This document shows, piece by piece, positions 39,688 through 48,960 of a stretch of 64,000 bases of DNA. The DNA lies in contig NZ_LWKZ01000026.1 in NCBI RefSeq assembly GCF_001905005.1, positions 310,001-374,000 of the forward strand, read 5' to 3'. The translations under genes were made by a program, and so were the position numbers. Source of the stretch: Streptomyces sp. CB02923 (GTDB taxonomy: Bacteria > Actinomycetota > Actinomycetes > Streptomycetales > Streptomycetaceae). The notes below the pieces were generated by a model that was not told where the DNA came from, did no database searches, and saw only the letters and a list, made by a program, of their open reading frames with translations. Numbering within the stretch: the stretch's first letter is position 1; each line of letters opens with the position of its first letter.

Positions 39688-41217
39688 TCACGACCGCGGG
39701 CGTACGCGTACGGTCCCCACCAGGGGCACAGCGGGCTGGATGAGTATGCCGATCTGGTGGGGCGCTTCCTCCGGCGTGACCTCCAGGTGGAAGCGCTGCG
39801 CCAGGGTGGCCAGCAGCAGTACCGCCTCCACCTGCGCGAACCGGGCGCCGATACAGGCGCGCGAGCCGCCGCCGAACGGGAACCAGGCGTGGTCGGGGAT
39901 GGCGTCCGGCGCGTCGGCGTCCCAGCGTTCGGGGCGGAACGCCGTCGGGTCGGGGAACCAGCGCGGGTCCCGGTGGGCCGTCCACTGGCTGCACCACACC
40001 GCCGTGCCCGCCGGAACGACGGTGCCGCCCAGGACGGCGCCCTCCCGGGCCACAGCGGCGATCACCCAGGCCGGTGGATAGATCCGCAGGGCCTCCTTGA
40101 CGATCTGCCGGGTCCAGTGGAGCTGTTCGTGGTCGTCGACGGTGGGCGGCCGCCCGCCCAGGACGCGGTCCAGCTCGTCGTCCAGCCGCGCCCGCACCTC
40201 CGGCGACCGCGACAGCAGGCACCAGATCCACGTCAACGCGGTGGAGGTCGTCTCGTGACCGGCCGCCCAGAGCGTCACCGCCTCGTCGCGGACCTCCTTG
40301 GCGGACAGTGGACGCTGTTCCTCGTCGGCGGCTTCGAGGAGCCGCGTCAGCAGATCGTCGTCCCGGCCGCCCTCGCCGTCCTCACCGGCCCCGTCGGTAC
40401 GGGGTTCGATACGGCCTTCGGTACGGCCTTCGGTCCACCGCCGGCCGTCGGCGCCCTCGGCTCCTGCCCCGTCCCGCCGCGCGCCGATCAGCCGGTGCAC
40501 CTCGGCGTCGATGGTGGCGACGGCGTCGAGCAGGCGCCGCCGGGACGGCGTGCGCACCCAGCCCGGCAAGAAGAGGCCGATGCCGCGCAGCTCGGCACCG
40601 ACCACGTGCTCCGCCACCGCCATCGCCTCGCCGAGCGCCTGCGCCCGGTCCCCGAGATCGTTGCCGAACAGCGTACGGAGCACGACGCACTGGGTGAGGA
40701 GCGTCATCTCCCGCCGTACGTCGACCTGTTCGCCCTCGCGCCAGCGGTCGGCCGTCGCGAGCGCGCTGCCGACCATGGTCCGGGCGTAACGGCGCACCTG
40801 GCGCGGGCGGACGGCCGGCTGGACCAGGCCACGCTTGCGGCGCCAGTCGGCGCCCGTGCTGCGGATGACGCTCTCGCCGGTGATCTGCTGGAACGCCCAG
40901 CCGACGTCCAGGAGGTCGTAGGCGTGCTCCCGGGAGGCGAGGAATTCGGCGATGTGCTGCGGGTGGGAGAGGAAGAGGCTGCGCCGCGGGCCGAGGGACC
41001 ACGTCACGGCGTCCCCGTACTCGTCCCGCAGCCGGGCCATGAAGACGAGCGGGTCCTTGCCGAAGGCGGGCAGGTTGCCGAGCCACGGCAGGCCACGGGG
41101 GCCGGGGACGGGGCGGAGCGGGACGGTCTGCACGGAACCGGGAACGGGAACAGGATCGGGATCGGGATCGGGATCGGGATCGGGAACGGAACCGGAATCG
41201 GCGGCGGTCCGGTTCAC
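39688..41217 (-). CDS. Cytochrome P450 (FGGGxRxCxG type)
   Basis: 509 residues. The I-helix is AGHETTSTAL with the normal Glu-Thr pair. The K-helix is KEALRIYPP and the heme loop is FPFGGGSRACIG. The proline-rich start PLRPVPGPRGLPWLGNL is of the kind seen in fatty-acid or terpene-type P450s. GTG 41217 overlaps the TGA of the upstream SDR gene (GTGA), so translation is coupled. Residues 7-20 are a DP repeat coded by a hexanucleotide repeat. A charged low-complexity loop (TEGRTEGRIEPRTDG) interrupts the middle. Substrate unknown; the neighbouring dehydrogenase suggests sequential oxidation of an alcohol. Confidence 0.9.
   Translation of the reverse strand: MNRTAADSGSVPDPDPDPDPDPVPVPGSVQTVPLRPVPGPRGLPWLGNLPAFGKDPLVFMARLRDEYGDAVTWSLGPRRSLFLSHPQHIAEFLASREHAYDLLDVGWAFQQITGESVIRSTGADWRRKRGLVQPAVRPRQVRRYARTMVGSALATADRWREGEQVDVRREMTLLTQCVVLRTLFGNDLGDRAQALGEAMAVAEHVVGAELRGIGLFLPGWVRTPSRRRLLDAVATIDAEVHRLIGARRDGAGAEGADGRRWTEGRTEGRIEPRTDGAGEDGEGGRDDDLLTRLLEAADEEQRPLSAKEVRDEAVTLWAAGHETTSTALTWIWCLLSRSPEVRARLDDELDRVLGGRPPTVDDHEQLHWTRQIVKEALRIYPPAWVIAAVAREGAVLGGTVVPAGTAVWCSQWTAHRDPRWFPDPTAFRPERWDADAPDAIPDHAWFPFGGGSRACIGARFAQVEAVLLLATLAQRFHLEVTPEEAPHQIGILIQPAVPLVGTVRVRPRS
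41153..41185. repeat. Hexanucleotide repeat GGATCG
   Basis: About five and a half copies inside the start of the P450 gene, coding for alternating Asp-Pro. Confidence 0.85.
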
Positions 41218-42038
41218 TGCCGGAGATCCCAGATCGCGGCCTGCTGCCGCTTCACCTCTTCGACGCGGTCCGCCGGGAGGAAATTGCGGAAAAGGCCGGA
41301 GTCCTCCTCGGCGACCTTCACGAAGAGTTCGACGATCTCCTCGGGGTCCTTCTGGCTCTCCCCGGTCATCTCGCCGTAATCGTCGGCGAGCCGGACCTCG
41401 ACGCCGAGATCCGTGGTGAAGTGCTCGGCGCTGAAGGACTTTCCCGCATCGAACCAGACGCGCAGCGCATCGCCCATCCGATCGTTGAAGCCCGTCCGGT
41501 ACGGGCCCGGGTTGATGGTGCACACCTGGACGCCCAGCGGTTTGAGTTCGTCGTGCATGGCCTGGGCGATCGACTCGACGGCGTATTTGGAGGCGCAGTA
41601 CGGACCGAGATACGGATTGGTCGTCAGACCCGCGATGGACGACAGCCAGACGATGCGGCCGCTGCCGCGCTCCGCCATCTGCCGGGCGAATCCCTGGGCC
41701 AGCGCGAGATGCCCGAACACGTTCACCTCGAAAACCCGCCGGAACAATTCCAGGGGGATTTCCGACAGCGGGCCCATTTCTCCGACGGCGGCGTTGTTGA
41801 ACAGTACGTCCACGTCCCAGGTGTGCGCCTGCCGACGATGCAGCGCGTCGGTGACGTCCAGGTTCTCGACCTGGAGGACGACGCCGTGCCGGTCCGCCTC
41901 GTCCATCAGCGCGGTCATCTGCGGGCGGTTCTCGGCCGCCGCGATGACGTGGTGCCCGCGTCCGGCGAGGCGCAGGGCGGCGTCGCGGCCGAAGCCGGAA
42001 CCCGCGCCGGTGATGAGAATACGCTTGCCGCCTGCCAT
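41214..42038 (-). CDS. Short-chain dehydrogenase/reductase
   Basis: 274 residues of classical SDR. TGAGSGFG near the start binds the nucleotide, NNAAVG follows, the catalytic Ser is in WLSSIAG, and Tyr and Lys are in YCASKYA. ATG 42038 has AAGGAG upstream. Its stop overlaps the P450 start, so the two form one operon; a shared oxidation route is inferred. Substrate unknown. Confidence 0.93.
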   Translation of the reverse strand: MAGGKRILITGAGSGFGRDAALRLAGRGHHVIAAAENRPQMTALMDEADRHGVVLQVENLDVTDALHRRQAHTWDVDVLFNNAAVGEMGPLSEIPLELFRRVFEVNVFGHLALAQGFARQMAERGSGRIVWLSSIAGLTTNPYLGPYCASKYAVESIAQAMHDELKPLGVQVCTINPGPYRTGFNDRMGDALRVWFDAGKSFSAEHFTTDLGVEVRLADDYGEMTGESQKDPEEIVELFVKVAEEDSGLFRNFLPADRVEEVKRQQAAIWDLRQ

Positions 42039-42136
42039 GGCAGCTCCTTTCCGCGGGCGAGGGCCGGCTTCAGCGGCGCTAAACTCACCCGTTCGACGAC
42101 ATGCGCAGACAGTAGCCGAATAGCTACTCTTTGCGC

Positions 42137-42502
42137 ATGAACCGAGGGGGCTGCCAGATCCACCGGTCCGTGGCACGGACCGGTGTTCTGGTGCTGATCG
42201 CGGTGCTGATCGCCCTGTGCGGTTCGGCGCCCGCGGCCCTCGAACCGGCCGCGGGGCCTTCCGAGGTCGCCGCCGCCATGTCGGGCGAACCGGCGGCCGA
42301 CGACAGCTTCACCCAGGTTGCCGCGTCCCGGGCGCCCCGGGCGGGGCGGATTGACCGCTCCCCCACGGCGCAGGCCGTCACGCCGTCGTTGCCCTGCCGC
42401 ACCGGCCGCCTCAGCCGTCTCCTCGCCCGCTGGGCCGACCTCCGGCCGGGTGTACGCAACGCCGCCGGCGACCGCGCGCGCCACACCGTCCTGCGCTGCT
42501 GA
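42137..42502 (+). CDS. Small protein with N-terminal membrane or signal segment
   Basis: 121 residues. A hydrophobic stretch VLVLIAVLIALCGSAPAA follows MNRGGCQIHRSVARTG, which looks like a signal peptide or anchor. The rest is Ala/Arg-rich without a known domain. It is divergent from the SDR gene. No clear ribosome site precedes ATG 42137; TTG 42131 is an alternative. Confidence 0.45.
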   Translation: MNRGGCQIHRSVARTGVLVLIAVLIALCGSAPAALEPAAGPSEVAAAMSGEPAADDSFTQVAASRAPRAGRIDRSPTAQAVTPSLPCRTGRLSRLLARWADLRPGVRNAAGDRARHTVLRC

Positions 42503-42573
42503 CCGGGCCCGCGCTCCCGCACCTGCGGGGCGCTCCCGCATCAGGCAGCAGCGATCAGCAGGAGAGGTGCGTC

Positions 42574-42903
42574 ATGCCCATCGATCCCCAACGCGCGCTG
42601 GCAGGCTATCTGCGCGCCCTGAGCTACTCCTCGCACGAGCCCGCCCACGAGCCCACCCCCGAAGCCGCACAGTCCAAGGGGCCCGAAGCCGCACACTCCG
42701 AGGACTTCGAACCCACGGACTCCAAGGGACCCGAATCCGCGCGGCCCCAGCCCCCCACTCCCGCCTACACTCCGGCCCCCGTTCCCGCTCCCACCGCGGC
42801 ACCGGAGCCTGCCGCCGCGGGCCGGCCCCGCCTTCTCTACCGGCTGCGGCTGCTGTCCCTGCGCCGCGGCCCGGCGACCGCCGAGGAGGCGCACCGGCTC
42901 TGA
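42574..42903 (+). CDS. Small Pro/Glu/Ala-rich hypothetical protein
   Basis: 109 residues, ATG 42574 behind AGGAGAGG, a strong ribosome site. The N terminus IDPQRALAGYLRAL is helical. The middle is low complexity with repeats of SKGPEAAHSED type, and the end LLYRLRLLSLRRG is basic. No function can be given. Confidence 0.5.
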   Translation: MPIDPQRALAGYLRALSYSSHEPAHEPTPEAAQSKGPEAAHSEDFEPTDSKGPESARPQPPTPAYTPAPVPAPTAAPEPAAAGRPRLLYRLRLLSLRRGPATAEEAHRL

Positions 42904-43267
42904 GCCGCAGCGGCACCGGCGACCCGGCCGCCGCTGGTGCCAGGCTGTCGGGTGCCGGGCAGCGGTCGCGCGCCGGCCCGGTGTGCGCGTGCTTCCCGGT
43001 ACGTGTCGGCTACGTGTCGACGTGCCCGCCGCGCTCTCCGGCGCGGGCCGGAACGCCGGAACCGGTGCGTGCCGCAACGCCGGTACGGGTACGGGTACAG
43101 CACCGGGTCAGCGCCGGTTTCGGCGCAGGCGCCGGTGACCGTGCAGGTACTGACGCCCGTGCCGGTACCGGTGCCCCTACAGGTACCTGTGCCCGTGCCG
43201 GTAGTGATGCCCGGACTGATGCCCGTACAGGTGCCTTCCCTCGTCGGAACGTCATGGGCGGCGGCCT
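42904..43267. repeat. Spacer with degenerate GGTACGGGTAC-type repeats
   Basis: About 360 bases without a convincing gene. Between 43075 and 43230 the sequence is built of degenerate units such as CGGTACGGGTACGGG and GTGCCCGTGCCGGTA. Confidence 0.5.
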
Positions 43268-43477
43268 TCAGCCGTTCCCGGCCGTCTCCCTCGTAGTCCG
43301 GGCCTGTGCGCGGCGCCGGTGGCCGTACACCACGGCGCCGGTCAGCAGGAGCACGACGATCACGCCCGCGATGAGCGGGCCGATGCCGATGGCCAGGTGG
43401 AAGGCGGCCATCGGCGCTTCGACCGGCAGGGGCGCGGCCGTCAGAGGCACGGCCGTCAGGGGCGCGTCGGGAGACAT
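43268..43477 (-). CDS. DUF6479-like small membrane protein
   Basis: 69 residues with one membrane helix, IGPLIAGVIVVLLLTGAVVY, followed by a basic tail GHRRRAQARTT. This matches the DUF6479 proteins of Streptomyces; their role is unknown. The start at ATG 43477 has a weak ribosome site. Confidence 0.65.
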   Translation of the reverse strand: MSPDAPLTAVPLTAAPLPVEAPMAAFHLAIGIGPLIAGVIVVLLLTGAVVYGHRRRAQARTTRETAGNG

Positions 43478-43553
43478 GGGGGCTGACTACCCGTTGGCCC
43501 CGGTTTGCCACCAAAGGCGCCTCCGAACGAGTGGAGGGGCCGCCGCCCGCGCC

Positions 43554-44036
43554 TCACTGCTCCGCGGCGTGTGCCGTGCGGACCGCGGCGAGGTCGATCT
43601 TCTTCATGCGGTACATCGCCTCGGTGGCCCGTTTCGCCGCCTCCGGGTCGGAGTCGGTGACCAGTTGGAGGAGTTCCGTGGGGAAGACCTGCCAGGACAC
43701 GCCGTACTTGTCCTTCAGCCAGCCGCAGGGGCCTTCCTCGCCCCCGTCCACGAGCTTGTCCCAGTAGTAGTCCACTTCTTCCTGGTCGGCGCAGCGGACC
43801 TGGAACGACACGGCTTCGCTGAACGTGAACTGCGGGCCTCCGTTGAGCCCCATGAACTTCTGGCCGTTGAGGACGAACTCGACCGCCATCACCTCGCCGG
43901 GCGTCCCCGGCCCGGCCTCGTTGTAGCGGGCGATGGCGCCGAGCTGGGAGTTCTTGAAGATGGACAGGTAGTGGTGCGCCGCTTCCTCGGCCTGTCCGTC
44001 GAACCACAGGCATGTCGTGAAACCGTCGATGGTCAT
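43554..44036 (-). CDS. VOC-superfamily protein (PhnB/3-demethylubiquinone methyltransferase-like fold)
   Basis: 160 residues. TTCLWFDGQAEEAAHHYLSI at the start, then AVEFVLNGQKFMGLNGGPQF and the end YGVSWQVFPTELLQL are typical of the PhnB-like VOC group. Proteins of this group have a metal-binding glyoxalase fold and mostly unknown substrates. Start ATG 44036 is chosen over an upstream one because GGGAGG lies eleven bases before it. Confidence 0.9.
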   Translation of the reverse strand: MTIDGFTTCLWFDGQAEEAAHHYLSIFKNSQLGAIARYNEAGPGTPGEVMAVEFVLNGQKFMGLNGGPQFTFSEAVSFQVRCADQEEVDYYWDKLVDGGEEGPCGWLKDKYGVSWQVFPTELLQLVTDSDPEAAKRATEAMYRMKKIDLAAVRTAHAAEQ

Positions 44037-44227
44037 CGGGTGCCTCCCGTCGTCTGGGTCCGTGTATACCGGCCCGGCCGGGGACACGCCATAACCGAAC
44101 CCAAGTTCGAAGCGGGGTTCACGGAGTATTACGGCTGTGCGCCCACGCCTCGTACACCATCGTGCCTACGGTCCGGCGCTGCCCGCAGTCCGTCGGCGGG
44201 AGGGGCCGGCTGCCGCCGCGTCGCGGA

Positions 44228-45049
44228 TCAGGCCGCGGCGCGGACGTCGTCGGCCGCTGCCGGGGCGACCTCGGCGCGGATGCGGGCCAGGGACCGGCTG
44301 AGCAGCCGGGAGACGTGCATCTGGGACAGGCCGGTCTCGGCCGCGATGGCGCTCTGTGTCATGTCGTCGAAGAACCGCAGGTAGAGGATGTGGCGTTCGC
44401 GTTCCGGCAGGCGGGCCAGCGCGGGTTTGACCGCCTCGCGCCGGTCGATCCGCGCGAAGCCGGTCTCGGTGCTGCCCAGGATGTCCTTGAGGGTGTGGTC
44501 GTCGCTGTCGCCGTCCGGGCCGAGCGCCGCGTCCAGCGACAGGGAGCGGTAGGTCTCCAGGGCGTCCAGCCCGAGCAGGACGTCCTCCTGGCCCAGCCCG
44601 GTGCGCTCGGCCAGCTGGGCGACGGTCGGCGAGCGGCCGTCGAGGGTGGTGCTCAGTTCCCGTACGGCCGTACGGACCTTGGTGCGTGCCTCCTGGGCGC
44701 GGCGCGGCACATGGACGTCCCAGGTGCAGTCGCGGAAGTGCTTCTTCAGCTCCCCGGTGATGGTGGGGACGGCGAAGGCCTCGAAGGCGTCGGCGCGTCG
44801 GGGGTCGTAGCGGTCGACGGCCTTGACCAGGCCGAGAGCGGCGACCTGCCGCAGGTCGTCGAGGCTCTCGCCGCGGTCGCGCAGCCGGTGCGCGAGGCGG
44901 TGGGCCATCGGCAGCCAGGTGGCGATCACCCGCCGTCGCACGCGGGTCCGGCGCGCTCCGTCGGGCAGTCCGGCCAGGAGGCGGAGGTCCTCGGCGGTGT
45001 CCGGGTCGGTGTGACGGCGCTTGCGGCGTGCGGGTGCGGTGGTGGCCAT
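44228..45049 (-). CDS. RNA polymerase sigma factor, SigB/SigF/SigG group
   Basis: 273 residues. Region 2 reads DLRQVAALGLVKAVDRYDP and FEAFAVPTITGELKKHFRD, and WDVHVPRRAQE is diagnostic of the SigB/F group. Region 4 is LPERERHILYLRFFDDMTQS followed by SQMHVSRLLSRSL. In Streptomyces these sigma factors serve stress and sporulation programmes and are held by anti-sigma factors; none is adjacent here. ATG 45049 has GAGGAGGG upstream. Confidence 0.94.
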   Translation of the reverse strand: MATTAPARRKRRHTDPDTAEDLRLLAGLPDGARRTRVRRRVIATWLPMAHRLAHRLRDRGESLDDLRQVAALGLVKAVDRYDPRRADAFEAFAVPTITGELKKHFRDCTWDVHVPRRAQEARTKVRTAVRELSTTLDGRSPTVAQLAERTGLGQEDVLLGLDALETYRSLSLDAALGPDGDSDDHTLKDILGSTETGFARIDRREAVKPALARLPERERHILYLRFFDDMTQSAIAAETGLSQMHVSRLLSRSLARIRAEVAPAAADDVRAAA

Positions 45050-45381
45050 GGCGGGCCCTCCTCAAAACGCTGTGGTGCGTTCGAACGGCTCGCGAGGGCA
45101 CGCGGCGGAAAACGGCAGACGGGTGGCCCCTCGCGGGTGCCTGCGTTTCCGAAGCACTGATGGGGTTCTCCTGTCCACCCGGTGGTGTTCCACACCTCCC
45201 GGCACAGGTCTTTCCGGCCCGGACCCTGTCGTCGGATTCCCGCCTGCCGCAAGGCGTCCGGCACGCGCGCCCGCGCCGAGTTCGGGGTGTGCGGGCGGCG
45301 GACCGTTGATCTACTGGAGGGCATGGGGAGATCCGGCCGCCGCGGGTCCGCGCGGCCGTTCGCCGAGTTGGAGGACGGATC
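45050..45381. other. Divergent spacer between sigma factor and GMC oxidoreductase
   Basis: 332 bases with no gene. Promoters for both neighbours should be here, but I see no convincing boxes. Confidence 0.35.
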
Positions 45382-47661
45382 GTGGCCGAGGCGTCGCCGA
45401 GGAGCGGGGCGGGGCGTCCCGCGCGGGTCGGGGCGCTGGTCGTCGGGTCCGGTTTCGGCGGCTCGGTGGCGGCGTACCGGCTGGCGGAGGCGGGGCTGTC
45501 CGTCGTCGTCCTGGAGCGCGGACGGGCGTATCCGCCGGGGAGTTTCCCCCGTACTCCGGCGGAGCTGGGGCGGGCTCTCTGGGACCCGAGCGAGGGGCTG
45601 TACGGACTGTTCGACGTCTGGCGGTTCCGGGGCTGCGACTCCCTCGTCTCCAGCGGGCTGGGCGGCGGTTCGCTGATCTACGCCAACGTGCTGCTCCGCA
45701 AGGAGGCGCACTGGTTCGTGACACGGGAGGAACTGCCCGGCGGCGGCCACGAGTCCTGGCCGCTGACTCGGGCCGACCTCGATCCGCACTACGACGCGGT
45801 CGAGTCGGTCCTGCGCCCGGTCCCCTACCCGGTGGACGCCGAACCGTACGCCCGTACCCCGAAGACGCGGGCCCTGCGGGAGGCGGCCGGGCGGGCGGGG
45901 CTGCCCTGGTCACCGGCGCCGCTCGCGGTCAGCTTCGCCCCCCGCCCCGGCGCGCCGCCCGCCCCCGGCCTGCCGCTCGCGGACGAGCCGTACGGCAATC
46001 TCCACGGCGTGCCGCGCGGCACCTGCGCGCTCACCGGTGAATGCGATCTGGGCTGCAACAACGGCGCGAAGAACACCCTCGACCACACCTACCTGTCCGC
46101 CGCGCGCCACCGCGGCGCCGATCTGCGGACCGGGCACCAGGCCGTGACGGTGGAGCCGCTGGACAGCGGCTATCGCGTCGGTTACGTCGTGCACGACACG
46201 GACGGCGCCGGGCAGCCTGCGCGCACCGCCGATCTGCCGCGGCAGTACATCGACTGCGACCGCCTGGTGCTGGCGGCGGGCGCGTACGGCACGGTGCACC
46301 TGCTGCTGGCCAACCGGGCGCGGCTGCCCGGCCTGGGCCCGGCGCTGGGCACCCGCTTCTGCGGCAACGGCGACCTGCTGACCTTCCTGTACGGCCGGCG
46401 GGGTACGCCGGTGCCGCGTCCCGACCGGGGGCCGGTGATCACCGGTGTGGTCGGCGAGGCGGACGGTGGTTCCGGGCGTGGGCACATCGTCCAGGACGGC
46501 GGCTACCCCGGCTTCCTGAACTGGCTCGCGGAGGGCGTACGGCTCGCCGGGGGCGCCGGGCGGCTGGCCGCGGTCGCCGCCGGCCTCGCGATGGACCACG
46601 CCCGCGGTTCACCGGACAGCAACCTCTCCGGCGAGATCGCCGCCCTGCTCGGACCCGGCAGGGGTTTCCCCGGGGTGCTGCCGCTGCTGGGCGTGGGCCG
46701 GGACGTACCCGACGGGGTCATGGGGCTGCGCGACGGCCGGCTGGACATCCGGTGGACCACCGCCACGAGCCGGGCGTACTACGAAGGCGTCCGCACCACG
46801 ATGCGGCAGCTCGCCGACGCGATGGGGACCGGGTGCCTGGACAACCCGGCCTGGTGGTGGCGGCGGGTCGTCACCGTCCACCCGGTGGGCGGCGCGCCCC
46901 TCGGCGACCGCCCGGAGGAAGCCGTCTGCGATCCGTACGGCGAGGTGTTCGGCCACCCGCGCCTGTACGTGGCGGACGCGGCGGCGCTGCCGGGGCCGGT
47001 CGGGGTGAACCCGTCGCTGACGATCGCGGCGCTGGCGGACCGGATGTGCACCCGGCTGCTGGAGGACCGGCCGCCCCGGCGGGCGTACCGCCCGGCCCCG
47101 GCGCCCTCCACCGCGCTGACGTTCGCCGAGGTCATGCGCGGCGCGCTGGCCGACGGGCCGGGGCTCGCCCTGCGCCTGACCATCACCCTCGACGACGTGG
47201 ACGCCTTCATCGACTCGCCGGACCACCGGGCCGCCGTGCGCGGTGCGGTGGACTGCGACCCGCTGGGCGGCAGGCTGCCCGTACGGGAGGGCTGGTTCAA
47301 CCTGTTCGTGCCGAGCGGGCTGCCGGGGCGCCGGCGGATGCTCTACCTCCTCCACCTGGACGGGCCGCAGGGCCGCCCGCTGACGCTCACCGGCCGCAAG
47401 GAGGTGGGTGACGATCCGGGGCCCGACCTGTGGGCGGACACGACCACCCTGGCGGTCGAGTTCCACCACGGCCGGCACGCCCCGGGTGAGGAGCCCGCGT
47501 CGGCGCCGCTCTGTTCCGGCGTGGTGCGCGTGGGGCGGCTGGACTTCGTCCGGCAGCTGGCCTCCATGCGCGCGACGGGCGCCGCGCCGCTCGCCGCGCT
47601 CGCCCGGTTCGGGCGGTTCTTCGCCGGGGAGCTGTGGGGCGTGTACGGGCCGGGGCGGTAG
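45382..47661 (+). CDS. GMC-family FAD oxidoreductase, cholesterol-oxidase-like
   Basis: 759 residues. ALVVGSGFGGSVAAYRLAEA binds FAD, and SSGLGGGSLIYANV is the second GMC motif. The C-terminal VHPVGGAPLGD, LYVADAAALPGPVGVNPSLT and IAALADRM carry the catalytic His/Asn region as in sterol oxidases. No Tat signal is visible, so it is probably cytoplasmic. The last 200 residues extend beyond a normal cholesterol oxidase. GTG 45382 has GGAGG upstream. It converges on an alpha/beta hydrolase with a six-base gap; these two families often occur together or fused, which suggests a shared ester or sterol-like substrate. Confidence 0.88.
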   Translation: MAEASPRSGAGRPARVGALVVGSGFGGSVAAYRLAEAGLSVVVLERGRAYPPGSFPRTPAELGRALWDPSEGLYGLFDVWRFRGCDSLVSSGLGGGSLIYANVLLRKEAHWFVTREELPGGGHESWPLTRADLDPHYDAVESVLRPVPYPVDAEPYARTPKTRALREAAGRAGLPWSPAPLAVSFAPRPGAPPAPGLPLADEPYGNLHGVPRGTCALTGECDLGCNNGAKNTLDHTYLSAARHRGADLRTGHQAVTVEPLDSGYRVGYVVHDTDGAGQPARTADLPRQYIDCDRLVLAAGAYGTVHLLLANRARLPGLGPALGTRFCGNGDLLTFLYGRRGTPVPRPDRGPVITGVVGEADGGSGRGHIVQDGGYPGFLNWLAEGVRLAGGAGRLAAVAAGLAMDHARGSPDSNLSGEIAALLGPGRGFPGVLPLLGVGRDVPDGVMGLRDGRLDIRWTTATSRAYYEGVRTTMRQLADAMGTGCLDNPAWWWRRVVTVHPVGGAPLGDRPEEAVCDPYGEVFGHPRLYVADAAALPGPVGVNPSLTIAALADRMCTRLLEDRPPRRAYRPAPAPSTALTFAEVMRGALADGPGLALRLTITLDDVDAFIDSPDHRAAVRGAVDCDPLGGRLPVREGWFNLFVPSGLPGRRRMLYLLHLDGPQGRPLTLTGRKEVGDDPGPDLWADTTTLAVEFHHGRHAPGEEPASAPLCSGVVRVGRLDFVRQLASMRATGAAPLAALARFGRFFAGELWGVYGPGR

Positions 47662-47667
47662 CGCGTC

Positions 47668-48813
47668 TCAGTGCGCGTGCGTGTCCAGGAACGCGGTCAG
47701 GTGCGGGAAGACGTCCCGCGCGCTGTCCTTGCCCATGAAGACGTCCTGGTGGCCGTAGCCCGGGAAGAGGTGCAGCCGGGACACTCCGGGCGCGCGGGCC
47801 GCGAGTTCGCGCTGGCAGGCGGGGTTGGAGTCGGCCATGACGCGGTTGTGGTCGCCGGTGGTCAGCAGGAGCGGGGTGGTCAGGCCGGCCGCCGCCTCCA
47901 GGTAGTCGTCGGGCAGTTCGCGGTACGCCGGGTCGCCGGGCCGGTACTTGACGGCCCGCCCGGCCCGTACGATCGCCCGGATGTGCCGGTAGTAGTGCAC
48001 GCCGGTGGCTCCGAACAGGTCCGCGACGCGGTCGTGGGTGACGGGTGACATCAGCGCGTGGTCGTACAGCGCGGGCCGCCCGGAGCCCCACATCGCGCTC
48101 ACCATGTGGCAGGCGGGGACGCGGCATTCGGGGTGGAAGAGCGAGACCAGGCGGGCGATCATGCGGCCGCGGGTGAAGGCGGCGTCCTGCGGCCAGGCGG
48201 GGTTGAGGTAGGGCAGACCGAGCACGTACTCGGTCAGGCCGGGGACGACGGAGAGCTTGCAGCGGGACCAGCGGGGCGGCCGCAGGACTAGGGCGGAGCT
48301 GTTGACGACCGCGCTGGTGACACCGGTGACGACACCGGCGGCCAGGCTCATGGCGAAGGCCACCCCGCCCAGGCAGTGTGCGATCACGTGCAGCCGGGCC
48401 GCCGGGCCGATGTGGGCCCGGATCTCGGCGAACGCGGCGGGGAAGTCGTGCAGGGCGACGTCGTCGAGGGTGAAGCGGTGCGCGGCCAGGTCGTACGGGA
48501 AGCGGTTGCTCATCCGGTGGTCGAGGGCCCAGACGTCGGGGTAGCCGTGGTCGAGCAGGTAGGTGGTGAGGTCGTCGTGCTCGGGCATGACGAACATGTC
48601 GCTCGACGTGGTGAGGCCGTGCACGAGCAGCACGGCGTCGGCGGGCGCGGGGCGGTCGGCTGCGGGAGCGGCGGCAGGCGCGGGACGGGCGGCCGGTGCG
48701 CGGCGGTAGCGGGTCAGGGTCAGGCCCAGGCCGTCGCCCGCGGCGAAGGGGTGCACGGTGACCTCGGCGTCGCGGACGCCTTCAGTGGTGAACAGGGGGA
48801 TGCGGCGTTGCAT
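47668..48813 (-). CDS. Alpha/beta hydrolase with Cys nucleophile
   Basis: 381 residues. The oxyanion region is AVLLVHGLTTSSDMF. The nucleophile elbow reads VIAHCLGGVAF, with Cys where most members have Ser. The acid is probably in TTGDHNRVMADS and the histidine in FPGYGHQDVFMG, which is close to dienelactone-type or polyester-type hydrolases. The family is often encoded beside GMC oxidoreductases, as here. ATG 48813 is chosen over 48843 because GAGGAGG precedes it. Substrate unknown. Confidence 0.85.
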   Translation of the reverse strand: MQRRIPLFTTEGVRDAEVTVHPFAAGDGLGLTLTRYRRAPAARPAPAAAPAADRPAPADAVLLVHGLTTSSDMFVMPEHDDLTTYLLDHGYPDVWALDHRMSNRFPYDLAAHRFTLDDVALHDFPAAFAEIRAHIGPAARLHVIAHCLGGVAFAMSLAAGVVTGVTSAVVNSSALVLRPPRWSRCKLSVVPGLTEYVLGLPYLNPAWPQDAAFTRGRMIARLVSLFHPECRVPACHMVSAMWGSGRPALYDHALMSPVTHDRVADLFGATGVHYYRHIRAIVRAGRAVKYRPGDPAYRELPDDYLEAAAGLTTPLLLTTGDHNRVMADSNPACQRELAARAPGVSRLHLFPGYGHQDVFMGKDSARDVFPHLTAFLDTHAH

Positions 48814-48960
48814 ACGGCACTGGCCCTCCTCGGCCCCCGCCACCCCGATAAATTGCCCGAATAGTCTCTATAGACCAAAATATTCCATTGGGGCGTCCTC
48901 CGCCGTTCACCCGTTCACCCGTACGTCCGTCCGCCCACCCGACCGAAACCGGCCCGCCCG

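Noticed and set aside
41153-41185. Short regular repeats as a possible CRISPR
   Set aside because: The units are 6 bases long, contiguous, inside a coding gene, and have no spacers.
42318-44384. A 688-codon plus-strand frame
   Set aside because: It crosses the small genes, DUF6479 and the VOC gene on other frames and is Arg/Pro-rich low complexity.
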